The notes below the pieces were generated by a model. It saw only the letters and a program-made list of their open reading frames with translations, was not told where the DNA came from and made no database searches. A stretch of 64,000 nt of DNA from Diphasiastrum complanatum (lineage: Eukaryota; Streptophyta; Lycopodiopsida; Lycopodiales; Lycopodiaceae): assembly GCA_029204225.1 (NCBI GenBank), contig CM055097.1, positions 26,691,039 to 26,755,038 on the forward strand, written 5' to 3'. Positions 54,401 through 62,624 of this stretch are shown piece by piece. The first letter of the stretch is position 1. The number at the start of each line of letters is the position of its first letter. Both the position numbers and the translations under genes were made by a program.

Positions 54401-56539
54401 TTTTCCATTGATTAACAATGCCTAATTGACAATGCACTCAAATGGCAGAGGATCTTATACATCGACATAGACATACACCATGGAGATGGTGTTGAGGAAG
54501 CTTTCTACACAACTGATCGAGTAATGACTGTTTCTTTTCACAAGTTTGGAGACTACTTTCCTGGCACTGGGGACCTCAAGGATGTTGGTCATGGGAAGGG
54601 AAAGTACTATTCTTTGAACGTTCCTTTAAAAGATGGCATTGATGACGAGAGCTACCAATCCTTGTTCAAGCCAATCATAACAAAGGTTATGGAGGTGTTT
54701 CAACCAGGGGCAGTTGTTTTGCAATGTGGAGCAGACTCCTTGTCTGGTGACAGGTTGGGTTGTTTCAACTTATCAATTAAAGGGCATGCAGAGTGTGTGC
54801 GCTTCATGCGCTCATTTAATGTTCCCCTTCTTCTGGTAGGAGGTGGAGGCTACACAATTCGAAATGTTGCCCGCTGCTGGTGTTATGAGGTTTGTTGTTT
54901 TTTCGTATATCATCCTTGGAAATTGTTTACTGATTTGCTGACTGGTACTACCATATCTCCCACCAAAGTGTTTTCTTTGCGATAGATATTCATAAGTAAC
55001 CAGAACATTCGATGGTAACATTGATTATCTTGCAGACGGGGATTGCTGTAGGAGTTGAACTTGATGACAAGATGCCGTACAATGACTATTATGGGTACTT
55101 TGGGCCAGATTATACTCTTCATGTGGCACCCAGCAACATGGAGAATCAAAATACGAAAATCGACTTGGAGTTTACCAGGTGCAAGTGGTCAATATCTGCA
55201 TTCTTTCTCTGCTTTTAAGTCAGTTTAGCTACCTTGAGCCATGTTCTGTTTTCAGCTTCTACATATGTTTATGCTGTTTTGAATCATTGGTTATTGCATC
55301 ATTTCATTGTTTTAAGCACGCACTTGTGAGATGTTTTTTGCAGAAATTTTCTTTTAGAAAACCTCTCCTATCTCCAGCATGCTCCTAGTGTTCCTTTCCA
55401 TGAAAGGCCACCTGATACAGAGATTCCTGAAGAGGTAACAGTCCTTTTTTAGTCAAGTGTTTCCAAGCATTTTCATATTGTACTGCAAACATCTTTAGCT
55501 AGAGTTTCGAATTGAGCCTATGGTGCATAAAATTTTCATTAATCCTTTTATATGAGATGGAACAGTCATATTTTCTAAGTAAGACAAATACGACATACAA
55601 CACCTTGGTTTCTGAAGGTAGCTGGGTTTCATTTGGCAGGAAGAAATTGATATGGAAGCACAAGGAAGGTCTCATAGGTTGGATGGAGGAATGTCAGACT
55701 GGGAAGTTGATGATGATACACTGCATCATAATCATGAAGCTAATGCCAATCATGCTAACTTTTCAAGGTGCAATTGCCTTATATGCTTGAAACTTAGCTA
55801 TGAAGATTACTAATACAGTATATATAAGAATGTTTGATATGAGCTGGCCTTTAGCCTACAGTATATAGAAGTATGTTTGCATTCATAGTACTGGGTTACT
55901 CAAGTTCTGGTGTTGGATCCAGCTTTGCTTTCCACCAACCTCAATAAAATTTCGTGGTAGACGACAGTTGGCTTTTCAGCTAGTATTTATTTAACCTGCA
56001 TAGGTACATACTACATTGTAAGAGAACTATTTGTCACAGAATATTGCCTTATAGACATTGCTAGGAACAGTTTTTTGATCCGATGAAGTGATCTTTTGTC
56101 TTCAGTCAGCCATTATGATGTTTTTATTGTTCCGCACCTACAAAACAAACCACTAGTATGGAGTCTATGTAATCGTAACCATCAAATGCTTTTTTCAATC
56201 TTGCACCATTCTATAGACTGATTTTATTTTAGCCTGGCCAACTTTTCTTGATGGCAGGATAGGTTCACCTGCAAATCAGGAGCTAGCAAAACGAGTAAAG
56301 CAAGAGGACATTACCACAGAGACAACATCTATGGTCATTTCTCTGCAGATTGAGGCCTGGATTATTTAGACAATAGTAGCCTGTTCCTTGATAGGATTTA
56401 TTTGCATCCGTATTGTCAATGGTGGACTCAATGTGTTCTTAATATTTTGTAGGATGAGGACAGTGAATTGGACGAGGATATGACGAAAGTCACAGAGGCT
56501 TGTAAAGAAATAAAAGAAGAGCAAGCATCTCCAGAGCAG
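41964..56539 (+). CDS. HDA19: Class I RPD3-type histone deacetylase, HDA19-like, seven exons
   Basis: A nuclear zinc-dependent lysine deacetylase that removes acetyl groups from histone tails. In plants HDA19 acts with TOPLESS/SIN3-type corepressors. Exons 41964-42491, 54449-54889, 55036-55178, 55344-55434, 55640-55767, 56258-56333 and 56453-56539 join in frame (1494 nt, 498 residues) with GT-AG borders. Active-site residues are present: His148/His149 in GGLHHAKK, zinc ligands Asp184 and His186 in DIDIHHGDG and Asp272 in CGADSLSGD, and Tyr311 in GGGGYTIRN. The C-terminus is acidic and Glu-rich as in HDA19. ATG 41964 gives [14 protein letters not shown], matching the family start. Reading past the last donor gives stop TAG at 56549-56551 and 501 residues, the length of Arabidopsis HDA19; otherwise another exon follows. 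Intron 1 is 11,957 bp of nested retroelements. Confidence 0.95.
42492..42960. other. Start of HDAC intron 1, no feature
   Basis: AT-rich intron sequence following the donor GTAAGTACT. I see no gene or recognisable repeat before the tandem duplication at 42961. Confidence 0.6.
42961..43130. repeat. Recent tandem duplication of an 86-bp unit
   Basis: Copies at 42961-43046 and 43047-43130 are almost identical (GCATTAGTTGTCTTTTCTAG ... GTAGATACAAGT). They differ mainly by a two-base gap and a few changes near the end. They lie in HDAC intron 1. Confidence 0.92.
43190..44100 (+). pseudogene. Copia gag-protease fragment in HDAC intron 1
   Basis: It contains a gag zinc knuckle with the second Cys lost ([14 protein letters not shown], 43318), then after an in-frame stop the protease [14 protein letters not shown] (43522), [11 protein letters not shown], and the core-end motif [14 protein letters not shown] in the open frame 43701-44051. 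Integrase and RT are absent. The sequence passes directly into a gypsy protease at about 44110, so a later event removed or displaced the rest. Confidence 0.85.
44128..44511 (+). pseudogene. Gypsy aspartic protease
   Basis: 127 open codons with the active site [14 protein letters not shown], then [15 protein letters not shown] and [10 protein letters not shown]. It is closely related to the protease at 61140-61571. It is separated from the RT by about 310 bases with stops. Confidence 0.85.
44823..45971 (+). pseudogene. Gypsy RT and RNase H with internal deletion
   Basis: An open frame of 382 codons: [43 protein letters not shown], then directly [11 protein letters not shown] and FIDDIVVF, then [18 protein letters not shown], and RNase H with [15 protein letters not shown] and HHTLRYF. 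Compared with the sister element at 61949, about 33 codons are missing at 45104, including the PFGLTNA motif of the RT palm. The deletion keeps the frame. The frame shifts near 45955 into integrase. Confidence 0.88.
45959..47055 (+). pseudogene. Gypsy integrase with stop and D-to-H change
   Basis: Two open pieces (to 46645, then from 46649). The zinc finger has [20 protein letters not shown] and [11 protein letters not shown]. The core has [10 protein letters not shown] and [15 protein letters not shown], where the family reads SDRD, so a catalytic-region Asp is His. [12 protein letters not shown] is followed by TAG, where the sister element has CAG. LLEFAYN and SPFELNYGF follow. Confidence 0.87.
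46963..47380 (+). pseudogene. Gypsy integrase tail and chromodomain
   Basis: After a frameshift near 47040 the tail reads [20 protein letters not shown], then [37 protein letters not shown] and [12 protein letters not shown], a chromodomain of the chromovirus type that targets insertion to chromatin. The coding sequence is interrupted after about 47385. Confidence 0.85.
47385..48165. mobile_element. Unclassified insertion in the gypsy chromodomain tail
   Basis: The gypsy coding sequence stops at about 47385 and a plausible continuation ([14 protein letters not shown] then stop) resumes near 48165, matching the C-terminal end of the sister element. The ~780 bases between have no coding content. 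They contain ATGC-rich words and a perfect 24-bp palindrome at 48026-48049 (arms CCCCCATGCACA). I see no clear terminal repeats or target duplication. Confidence 0.45.
48205..48720 (+). repeat. Polypurine tract and 3' LTR of the gypsy element
   Basis: The purine tract CCAGAGGAGGGAAGGAT precedes TGTTAGAGTCTAGTTACGAC at 48228. The LTR is taken to end ...CCGACTCTTCA at 48720, where copia coding sequence begins a few bases later. The sequence is unusually GC-rich for the window. No 5' copy is present. Confidence 0.65.
50305..50575. mobile_element. Fragment of another copia leader inserted in the copia element
   Basis: The host copia coding sequence breaks at about 50305 ([12 protein letters not shown]) and resumes near 50580 ([19 protein letters not shown]). 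The segment between is related to 27600-27870, the leader next to the PBS of the copia relic there: GAGGTGCCCACACATGTG, GATTCTAGCTTGCCCTCTCAA, and CTCTTGTACTTGGCT occur in the same order. It has no coding content. Confidence 0.55.
50604..51333 (+). pseudogene. Copia reverse transcriptase remnant
   Basis: Three overlapping frames: [20 protein letters not shown], then [40 protein letters not shown] and, after a shift, [19 protein letters not shown], keeping the YVDD active-site motif. A stop at 50792 and a shift near 51100 break it. Confidence 0.87.
51430..51904 (+). mobile_element. Nested 5'-truncated copia piece ending in an LTR
   Basis: The host element reads SQTKYAND up to about 51429 and continues [13 protein letters not shown] from 51905. 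The intervening 475 bases contain an RNase H tail from another copia ([20 protein letters not shown], then ADIFTKGLG), a purine tract ATTAAGGGGGAG and an LTR at 51608-51904. AATGA is present on both sides (51425-51429 and 51905-51909), as a 5-bp target duplication would be. Confidence 0.75.
51608..51904 (+). repeat. 297-bp LTR with long near-perfect terminal inverted repeats
   Basis: It starts TGTTAGGAAATAATGGTTAA and ends with the inverted counterpart TTAACCATTAATTCTAACA. The inverted similarity continues for about 35 bases each side (ATTGATTAATTGTAGAG against its inverse), much longer than the few bases usual for LTR ends. Confidence 0.75.
52629..53035 (+). repeat. 3' LTR of the 5'-truncated copia element
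   Basis: It begins TGTTGAAATATAATGCCTAG after eight G and ends near TATATGTTCA. Its 3' half is related to the LTR ending at 59889 (shared CTCTCACTAG, GGTGCTTAAGC, TTCCATGGCTA and GTTAAGATACT blocks), so both belong to one copia family. The end is placed by that comparison. Confidence 0.65.
53036..54448. other. Rest of HDAC intron 1, no gene seen
   Basis: AT-rich sequence between the copia LTR and the exon 2 acceptor. A 113-codon frame at 53029-53370 has no recognisable motif and probably occurs by chance. No element boundary is evident. Confidence 0.5.
54449..54889 (+). CDS. HDA19: HDAC exon 2 (catalytic core)
   Basis: The acceptor AATGGCAG is followed by [20 protein letters not shown]. 147 codons in phase 0 hold the zinc ligands and [38 protein letters not shown] and [21 protein letters not shown]. 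The donor is GAG|GTTTGT. The splicing reconstructed across the 12-kb intron gives continuous family sequence (KYHA/RILY). Confidence 0.96.
55036..55178 (+). CDS. HDA19: HDAC exon 3
   Basis: From acceptor CTTGCAG to donor CCAG|GTGCAA. It encodes [39 protein letters not shown] and FTR, the end of the deacetylase domain. Phase 2. Confidence 0.95.
55344..55434 (+). CDS. HDA19: HDAC exon 4
   Basis: From acceptor TTTTGCAG to donor GAG|GTAACA. It encodes [20 protein letters not shown] followed by [10 protein letters not shown], matching the HDA19 segment [20 protein letters not shown]. Confidence 0.94.
55640..55767 (+). CDS. HDA19: HDAC exon 5 (acidic tail)
   Basis: From acceptor TTGGCAG to donor CAAG|GTGCAA. 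It encodes [29 protein letters not shown] and NFSR. The tail is variable between plants but keeps the D/E-rich character. Phase 2. Confidence 0.88.
56258..56333 (+). CDS. HDA19: HDAC exon 6
   Basis: From acceptor GATGGCAG to donor ATG|GTCATT. It encodes [25 protein letters not shown] corresponds to the RVKRE motif in the HDA19 tail. Confidence 0.85.
56453..56539 (+). CDS. HDA19: HDAC exon 7 (last recognised)
   Basis: From acceptor TTTTGTAG, 29 codons: [20 protein letters not shown] then KEEQASPEQ. It is followed by GTAATC, a possible donor. If it is not spliced, three more codons lead to TAG at 56549-56551. A further exon downstream of the miniature element at 56817 cannot be excluded. Confidence 0.8.
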
Positions 56540-56816
56540 GTAATCATATAGAAAAATGGTGGAAATGGCTCGAAGAGAAGGCAGCAAGGTTCATGCCCCC
56601 TTTTGGGTCTGTGCATGTTCTGTGCACTTTCAAGTTCTAAATAGAAGATTTTTGAGCTGTGCCTTTAACAAAGAAGAGGCTAACAGCACGTTCTGGAAGA
56701 TGCTTTTTCTGACTCTTATGTTAGTGATTGTTTTTTGGGCCATACAGCAAATGCTTTTATGATCTGTTTTCCTTTGGAAAGAACGCACTTAGAGTTGTCC
56801 TCTTTCATGTATGCAT

Positions 56817-57670
56817 CATAGTTGCAGCGAATCTCGATTCGCTGGGTCTGCGATTCGCGGGTCGCGATTCTGCGAATCGCGATTCGCGACCCAGAATCCC
56901 AAAAAAATATATATATATATATTTTTTTTTGGAAAAATAGCTTATTGCTGAAATTTTTTTAGGGGATCAATGGTCAAACCAGCGTTTTGCCTCTCATAAG
57001 TGCAGTAGATGAGGCACAAACAGATCTTATTTTCAGTAGCTATCCGGTTGTCATTTGCTCTGGTTTTTAGTAAATGTTAATGCTACAGTTTGGACTATCA
57101 ACTGTATGGATGATGATCACTTTTGCAATTGGTTCACTGGAGATGTGAGTGCAATGTACATACAGTTGGGGGCATAAATATTGGGCCCTTCTCGGCGCGC
57201 ATTTGGACCCCATTTTTATCTACAGGGGGGCGGTGGCATTTTTATCTAAAATGTCTATATAGCAAGAAGCTCTAGGGGGTTCGGGGGACAGTAGCCCCCC
57301 GGGAAACGGGGGGTTCGGGGGGCGGTAGCCCCCTGGTGGGGGGTTTGGGGGGCAACGCCCCCCAACGGCGGGGTCCGGGGGCTGCCGGTAGACCCCGGCC
57401 CCGACGGTAAGGCCTCTTCATGATTTGGCCTTCCAACTCCCCGAGTGAAAACACACTTTTTGGTGTTTCGCACCCGAAACAGTCGGCAAACTACACAATC
57501 ATAATCCCCTCGATCAGAGCTTTCATCTGATACCCATATTGCCTAAAAAAATTTAAAAAAAAAAAAAAAATCGATTCTACACGATTCTGGGAAAATCCCG
57601 AATCGCGTATCGGAATCGCGATTCTGATCGCGATTCTGAATCGCGATTCGGGAATCGCGCTGCAACTATG
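56817..57670. mobile_element. hAT-like miniature element with CGATTC boxes and 8-bp TSD
   Basis: The 854-bp element has inverted ends CATAGTTGCAGCG (13 of 13 matching) and a perfect 8-bp duplication GTATGCAT at 56809-56816 and 57671-57678, the signature length for hAT transposition. Both subterminal regions are packed with CGATTC/GAATCG words in both orientations, then A/T tracts. The centre has GC-rich hairpin repeats (57275-57400). It has no transposase, so it would be non-autonomous. It lies in the HDAC last intron or 3' flank. Confidence 0.85.
57275..57400. repeat. GC-rich hairpin minisatellite inside the miniature element
   Basis: Imperfect repeats of GGGGGTTCGGGGG-GTAGCCCCC, each able to fold because the G run faces a C run (AGCCCCCCGGG, GGCAACGCCCCCC). 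About four units. Reading frames through it encode only Pro/Gly-rich sequence. Confidence 0.75.
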
Positions 57671-57892
57671 GTATGCATACTGGTAAAAGTTAAGAGTATT
57701 ACAACATTGATGCACCAAATTGGAGAATATTTTGGATCCATGGTTTGTTTATGGAATAGAAAGAGTAAAGCTCTCCTTTTGTTGGTTGACGGCTTTCAGG
57801 AGAGGGAGAGAGAGATAATGAGAGAGAGAAGGGTTAAAAGTTTTATAAATGTCTTTTGTATGCCAAAGGGCATGTACGACAAAGAAGTACAT

Positions 57893-58850
57893 GTCAAGTA
57901 TGTAATATCCATGAGAGCGTTTCCCATATCATGCGTGGCAACATGCTAACTTGTAAGTGTGAGATATTGGCCCAATCAAATGAAGTGAGACCTATACACC
58001 ATTCCTCAGCTGCATATAAGGCTGTGGGGGTAACAATGGTGTCATAGAGCCACCACTTACTTGTGGCATCTCGAATAGACTTTCTGAAACAAAAACTCTC
58101 CAATTGGACCAGTGTGGCCATTCCTAAGTCTACTTGCAGTTGCCTGTCTCATATAAAAAATAGGACCAGTGAAAAGCACTCCCAATAATGTAGGATGATA
58201 CAGCCTCCAGTGGCTGTCCATTGAAGATAACTTCTTGTCATTGCATGAAAGCTCTGCATGTATCAAAGACTATGACCTTGGTCTTTGCAATGTTAACCCC
58301 AAAACTCCATCGGGTACAAAAAGCATGAAGGCTATGCAAGTGTCACTGTAGTCCCTCTCTAGTCGGGAAGACTAGAACCACATGATTTGCATGTAGTAGT
58401 ATGGCAATCAATATGTCACGAAGTTTGCATCCTGCAACCCCACATTGTTCAATGACCCTTTCCAGCTCATCTTTATACAATCCAAAAAAGTGCACAAGAG
58501 AGGGAACAACCCCGCTGCACCCCTATGGTGCTCCATATTTGCTCCAAAATACATGTATCACTCCTCAGACAACCCTGAACTCTCTCATATAATGCCATAA
58601 CCGCTAGGACCGTGTCTGTGGAGAAGCCAAGGCCTTGTTATCTCTTGATGAGTAAGGAATGTGGAATGGAATTGAAGGCTTTTTTGAAGTTAATGAAACA
58701 AAAATATACCCACCCTCTCCCTCCTATGTTTGGCCTCCTCAATGAGAGCTCGGAGAATGAAGACGTGATCCGAAGTGGAGTAATGAGCCTTGAATCCTGT
58801 TTGGTCCAATATGTAGTCCCCAATCTAAGCTTTGGTGCTCATAGTTGACT
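57893..58850 (-). pseudogene. LINE (non-LTR) reverse transcriptase remnant
   Basis: On the - strand, in broken frames: WVYFCFINFKKAFNSIPHSL (58638-58823 frame), GLYKDELERVIEQCGVAG, then LLHANHVVLVFPTREGLQ where LINE RTs have YADD, then SFGVNIAKTKVIVFDTCRA. This is the order of the LINE RT palm. The catalytic Asp pair is lost and stops are present. No endonuclease domain or poly-A tail was identified. Confidence 0.8.
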
Positions 58851-58892
58851 ATAGAATTGTGCCATACAACGTCACAATGACTTGTCCAATCA

Positions 58893-59135
58893 TGATAGTT
58901 ACTAGGATTCCTGGTCCTGATTGTTTACTGTTTTAAGTACTGAGCTACTTTGGAAATTCAGAAATGGGTAAGTCATCCGCCTGTGGTGACCTTTGTAACA
59001 GAGATGTAAATAAAACTGTTAATGAGCTTCTGAGCCTCTGAGTCGCATGTTGCTTTGGTGTAGGGTGCTGGGTCATTAATTAGGAGTGGCTAGACTGACC
59101 CCCTAAAAAGTAGGAGAGTTGACTAGTCAACATGA
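58893..59135 (+). repeat. 5' LTR of the gypsy element
   Basis: It starts TGATAGTTACTAGG, aligned to TGTTATAGCTTTTACT at 63766, and can be followed to GTAGGAGAGTTGACTAG near 59127, where the window-end copy stops. The true end lies at or beyond 59135. AAATAAAACTGTTAATGA may be near the poly-A signal. Confidence 0.75.
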
Positions 59136-59344
59136 CATGTGTCACGCTGGGACAAAGGTTGGGAGGAGACAAGGCAGCCAGCTCCACCATGTTTCATGCC
59201 TTTTGATTATTGTACATGCAGGGAAATCAATATAAGTTTCAGATTGTTGTGCATAGGATATGCTAGGTTTTGAGTGAAGTTTTAGATAAGGAGTCTGACA
59301 CATGGGGTCGCAATTTAATGAATGGGATGGATGATCTTGGTACT

Positions 59345-59770
59345 CCCTTCGAAGAGAGAATGAATTGCTAGTGAGAGTGGGAAGGGTGTGGGTCCTTCTA
59401 ATCCTCTCTAAGGTAAGCGTCTCGTGTACATGCATGGAAAGTATAGGTGGCAACCATATGATTGAGCTACTTGGCCAAGTTGGCACTTGTACTGACATTA
59501 TTGTGAGTTGTACGTTTATCATGGGGCATGTTATTTGTAAATACATGGGCCCCCCTATTTGTAATTTAAGAAAGTTAGTGCAAGTGGCTCACTTGGCCAA
59601 GTACCTCAACCATATGGTTGCCACCTGTACTTTCCATGCATGTACATGAGGTGGTTACCTCATAAAGTATTAGGAGGACCCTCGCCCTCTCCTCATAAAG
59701 TATTAGGTGGACCCTCACCCTCTCCTCTCTCACTAGCAATTTATTCTCTCTTCTACGCTTTGGTGTTGTG
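59345..59770. repeat. Large imperfect inverted repeat, arms ~145 and ~190 bp
   Basis: The left arm (59345-59490) and right arm (59577-59770) are reverse complements over GAGAGAATNAATTGCTAGTGAG, TACATGCATGGAAAGTA, GGTGGCAACCATATG and TACTTGGCCAAGT. The right arm is extended by a duplicated CTCATAAAGTATTAGG block. The right arm belongs to a copia LTR, so the left arm is an inverted copy of part of that LTR. The RNA could fold into a long hairpin with a loop of about 90 bases. Confidence 0.82.
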
Positions 59771-59902
59771 AGGTGCTTAAGCAATTTGCCTTGTATGTGG
59801 TGTTTTCCATAGCTAAGTTTCTCAAGTTTTCATGGTTGAACTAGTATTGAAGTTAAGATACTCCATAGGTAGGTGTTGCAATTCATCATGGTATTAGAGC
59901 CA
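59570..59902 (+). repeat. Copia LTR end and PBS
   Basis: Related to the LTR at 52629-53035 and ending ATTCATCA at 59889, followed by TGGTATTAGAGCC (59890-59902), an initiator-Met PBS with one change. No copia coding sequence follows; the sequence runs into the TRIM-like array. Confidence 0.6.
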
Positions 59903-59914
59903 ATTGGGGGTCCT

Positions 59915-60898
59915 TTATGAGCCAAGTGGGGAAAGTGTTTCACTATGCCTACTTTGAGCGGGGGTGTTGGCGGACCTAGTTACAAGTAGCGCACAGTGTG
60001 TTTTGGAACTTGTGGCACCCAAAAAGGTGCAAGAAATGTCCCATATGCAAAGTTCAAATGTGTAATAGCCTCCATATAAGCTCAAAGTAGAGAAGTATAT
60101 AAGGTCCTCGATCGTTGTAATGTGATCATTAATTGTAGCACCTACTTCCATCTCGAGAGTATGTAACTTATTTTGCAAATTAATAAGCCTGATTGAATCC
60201 ACTGCATCCCTATGTCCTCTGCTTATGTAGTCCTTCAATTTGGGTTTAGATGTAGGTATAGGCTCTCTACTTGTAACTATCTCCCAAGAATTCTTGTCCA
60301 TCAAGATATTAGCCATCCTAAATTGTCATGCTTTATAGTTAGTGTTATCAAGTTTGCAGATGCGTAACAGCCTCCATACAAGCTCAAAATACACAAGTTT
60401 CCCTTGCCAAGTAGTACTAGCCTTTTGGAGTCAAAATGGAAGGTAGGTGGCTAGGCAGTGGGGATGGCATCCCATGTGTGGCCGGCGGGTGCACTTTGTG
60501 CGTACTCTTGTTTACTGGACTGGTTGTGCTACTTTCTACTACCGAACTTGGACATGGTATCAGAGCCAAGTGGTGGAAGTGTTTCACTGCGCTTGCTTGA
60601 GTGGGGGTGTTGATGGAGCTATATGCAAGCAACGCATAGTGGTTGTGCTAGAGCTTGTGGCATCCAGGAAAGGTGCAAGAAATGTCCCATAAGCAAAGTT
60701 TAGATGCGTAATAGCCTCCATATAAGCTCAAAGTAGACATGTTTCTCTTGTCCCTTGGTACCAGCCTTTTGGGGTCAAAGGGAAGATGGGTGACTAGGCG
60801 GTGGGGATGGGATCCCATGCCTGGTCCGCGGGTGCACTTTGTGTGTGCTCTCATCTAATGGACCGGTTTTGCTAACTTTTTGTTGCTAAACTCTAACA
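59915..60898 (+). mobile_element. TRIM-like array of short LTRs with a 53-bp internal domain
   Basis: A complete LTR at 60608-60898 (TGTTGATGGAGC ... CTCTAACA) is preceded by a 53-bp internal segment 60555-60607 with a perfect PBS (TGGTATCAGAGCCAAG) and a G-rich tract (GAGTGGGGG). Before it lies another LTR ending GGACA at 60554. An LTR start at 59965 (TGTTGGCGGACC) is itself preceded by a second copy of the internal segment (59915-59964). The first LTR is split by a copia gag fragment near 60105-60345. LTR-PBS-PPT-LTR without coding capacity is the definition of a terminal-repeat retrotransposon in miniature. Confidence 0.65.
60105..60345 (-). pseudogene. Copia gag fragment inside the first TRIM-like LTR
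   Basis: On the - strand it reads MANILMDKNSWEIVTSREPI and NLQNKLHTLEMEVGATINDH, a middle portion of copia gag. The LTR sequence continues on both sides with about 45 bases repeated (AGCCTCCATA-AAGCTCAAA), so this looks like an insertion or a recombined copy. Confidence 0.55.
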
Positions 60899-60956
60899 AG
60901 AACAAGAAGAAAGGTAAAGGCAAATTGAAGGGATCATCACAAGGCCAAAGGGCAAT

Positions 60957-61571
60957 TTGCAAGTGCCAAAACGTCAAACCTCAAATTTCTCTTCTACACC
61001 ATGTAGGAAAGGGAATCACAACTATTGCAAAAAGTATGTCCATATTGCTTTCGAGTGCAGGAAGCGGCTGATGAACGTGTCGGTGATTCGGAAGGTGGAC
61101 TCGGTTCCTTTGCCACAGTTGTCAAGAGCGGCACAACACGGGTATCAGTTTCCTTGCACTTCTTTGATTGTTATGCGTGGACAGCTGTGTGGTAGAGATG
61201 TTTTGATTCTATTTGACAGTGGGTCCTCACATAACGTCATTAACTTCACTTTGATTAAACGGTTGAGAGTGAGCACACAACCATCCTTGTACCAGTACAC
61301 AGTCGAAATGGCTGATGGAAAGGGTGCGGGAGTGTGGGATGCCAGGGTTGTGGGTACGCCTCTAACCATTCAGAGCTATACTGAGGAGTTAGATTTTGAG
61401 ATTACCTGTTTGGCTCGCTTTGATGTGGTGCTTGGAATTTGTTGGCATGTGGCTAAGAAGCCCTACATCGCTTGGGATACTCATGTTTATGAGTTCCAGC
61501 ATGATGGTAGGATTCACTCCCTGCGTGGAGAGCCTGATATGCCTCCAGGACCTTTGATCACGGCGATGTAG
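60957..61571 (+). pseudogene. Gypsy gag end and aspartic protease
   Basis: 204 open codons. A degraded zinc knuckle (KGNHNYCKKYVHIAFEC) is followed by protease with LILFDSGSSHNVINFT, QYTVEMADGKGAGVWD and FDVVLGICWH. It is colinear with the protease at 44128 in the other chromovirus. It ends at TAG 61571; the RT follows after stops. Confidence 0.85.
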
Positions 61572-61789
61572 TTGCGTAAGGTTCAGTGTAAGTGCATGTA
61601 TGTTTGTTTCTTGTATGATATGTCTGTTTCTGCTAATGAGTCTGATGTATGTCAAGAACAAACTAATCTTACTAAGAACCTAAATCGCCAAATTAGGGAG
61701 GACTTTCTAGATGTGTTCACGAATGAGCTTCCATCTATTTTACCCCCTAAGAGAAATGTGGAGCATAGAATCAAGTTAATTCCTTGATC

Positions 61790-62624
61790 ATTTCCTGTCA
61801 ATAGACCACCTTATAGAATGAGTTTGAAAGAGGAGGAAGAGGTCAGAACCATGATTGAGGACTATCTTGCCAAGGGGCAAGTAAGACCTAGCTTCTCCCC
61901 CTTTGCCTCTCCAATCATTTTGGAAAAAAAGAAGGATGGGGTTGGAGAATGTGTGTGGACTATCGAGGCTTGAATAAGATTACTGTTAAGCATCGATATC
62001 CTATGCCACGTATAGATGATCTTTTGGATGCCCTCCATGGTGCTACAATGTTTAGCAAAATTGACCTAAAGAGTGGTTACCACCAGGTGAGAGTTCGAGA
62101 AGAGGATGTGCATAAAACTGCCTTCCGGACTCGTTTTGGACACTATGAATTTTTAGTTATGCCCTTTGGATTGACTAATGCCCTTGCAACATTTATGATG
62201 TTAATGAACGATGTGCTTAGACTGTTTACGGGCAAGTTTGTGTTAATTTTGTTGATGACATACTTGTTTACAATTGTGGTGATGCTATGCATGTTAATCA
62301 CCTAAGAACTGTGTTACCAACTTTGAGGGAAAACACATTGTTCGCTAATGATAAAAAAAGTGAATTGTTTAAAAAAGAAGTAACATATTTGGGTTTTAAA
62401 GTGTCAGCAGATGGAATAAAACCGGATCTGCAGAAAGTTGTTGTTCTTCTTGCCTGGCCTGTTCCTACAGACTTGCGGCACTAAGAAGCTTTCTAGGGTT
62501 GGGTGTGTTTTATCGTAAAGGTGTGAAGAATTATTCACACGTAGTTGCACCATTGACCTATATGTTACAGAAAAGTAAATGGAAAGAGTGGACAGAAGTT
62601 CAGCAGCGAAGTTTCGATGCTTAC
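61790..62624 (+). pseudogene. Gypsy reverse transcriptase remnant
   Basis: Frames shift near 61930, 62255 and 62480. Preserved motifs: [83 protein letters not shown] and LGVFYRKGVKNYSHV. The catalytic FVDD region near 62255 is frameshifted. It ends at QQRSFDAY, and RNase H is missing altogether. Confidence 0.85.

Noticed and set aside
57255..57473. Pro/Gly-rich frames on the - strand
   Set aside because: They result from the GC hairpin repeat in the miniature element.
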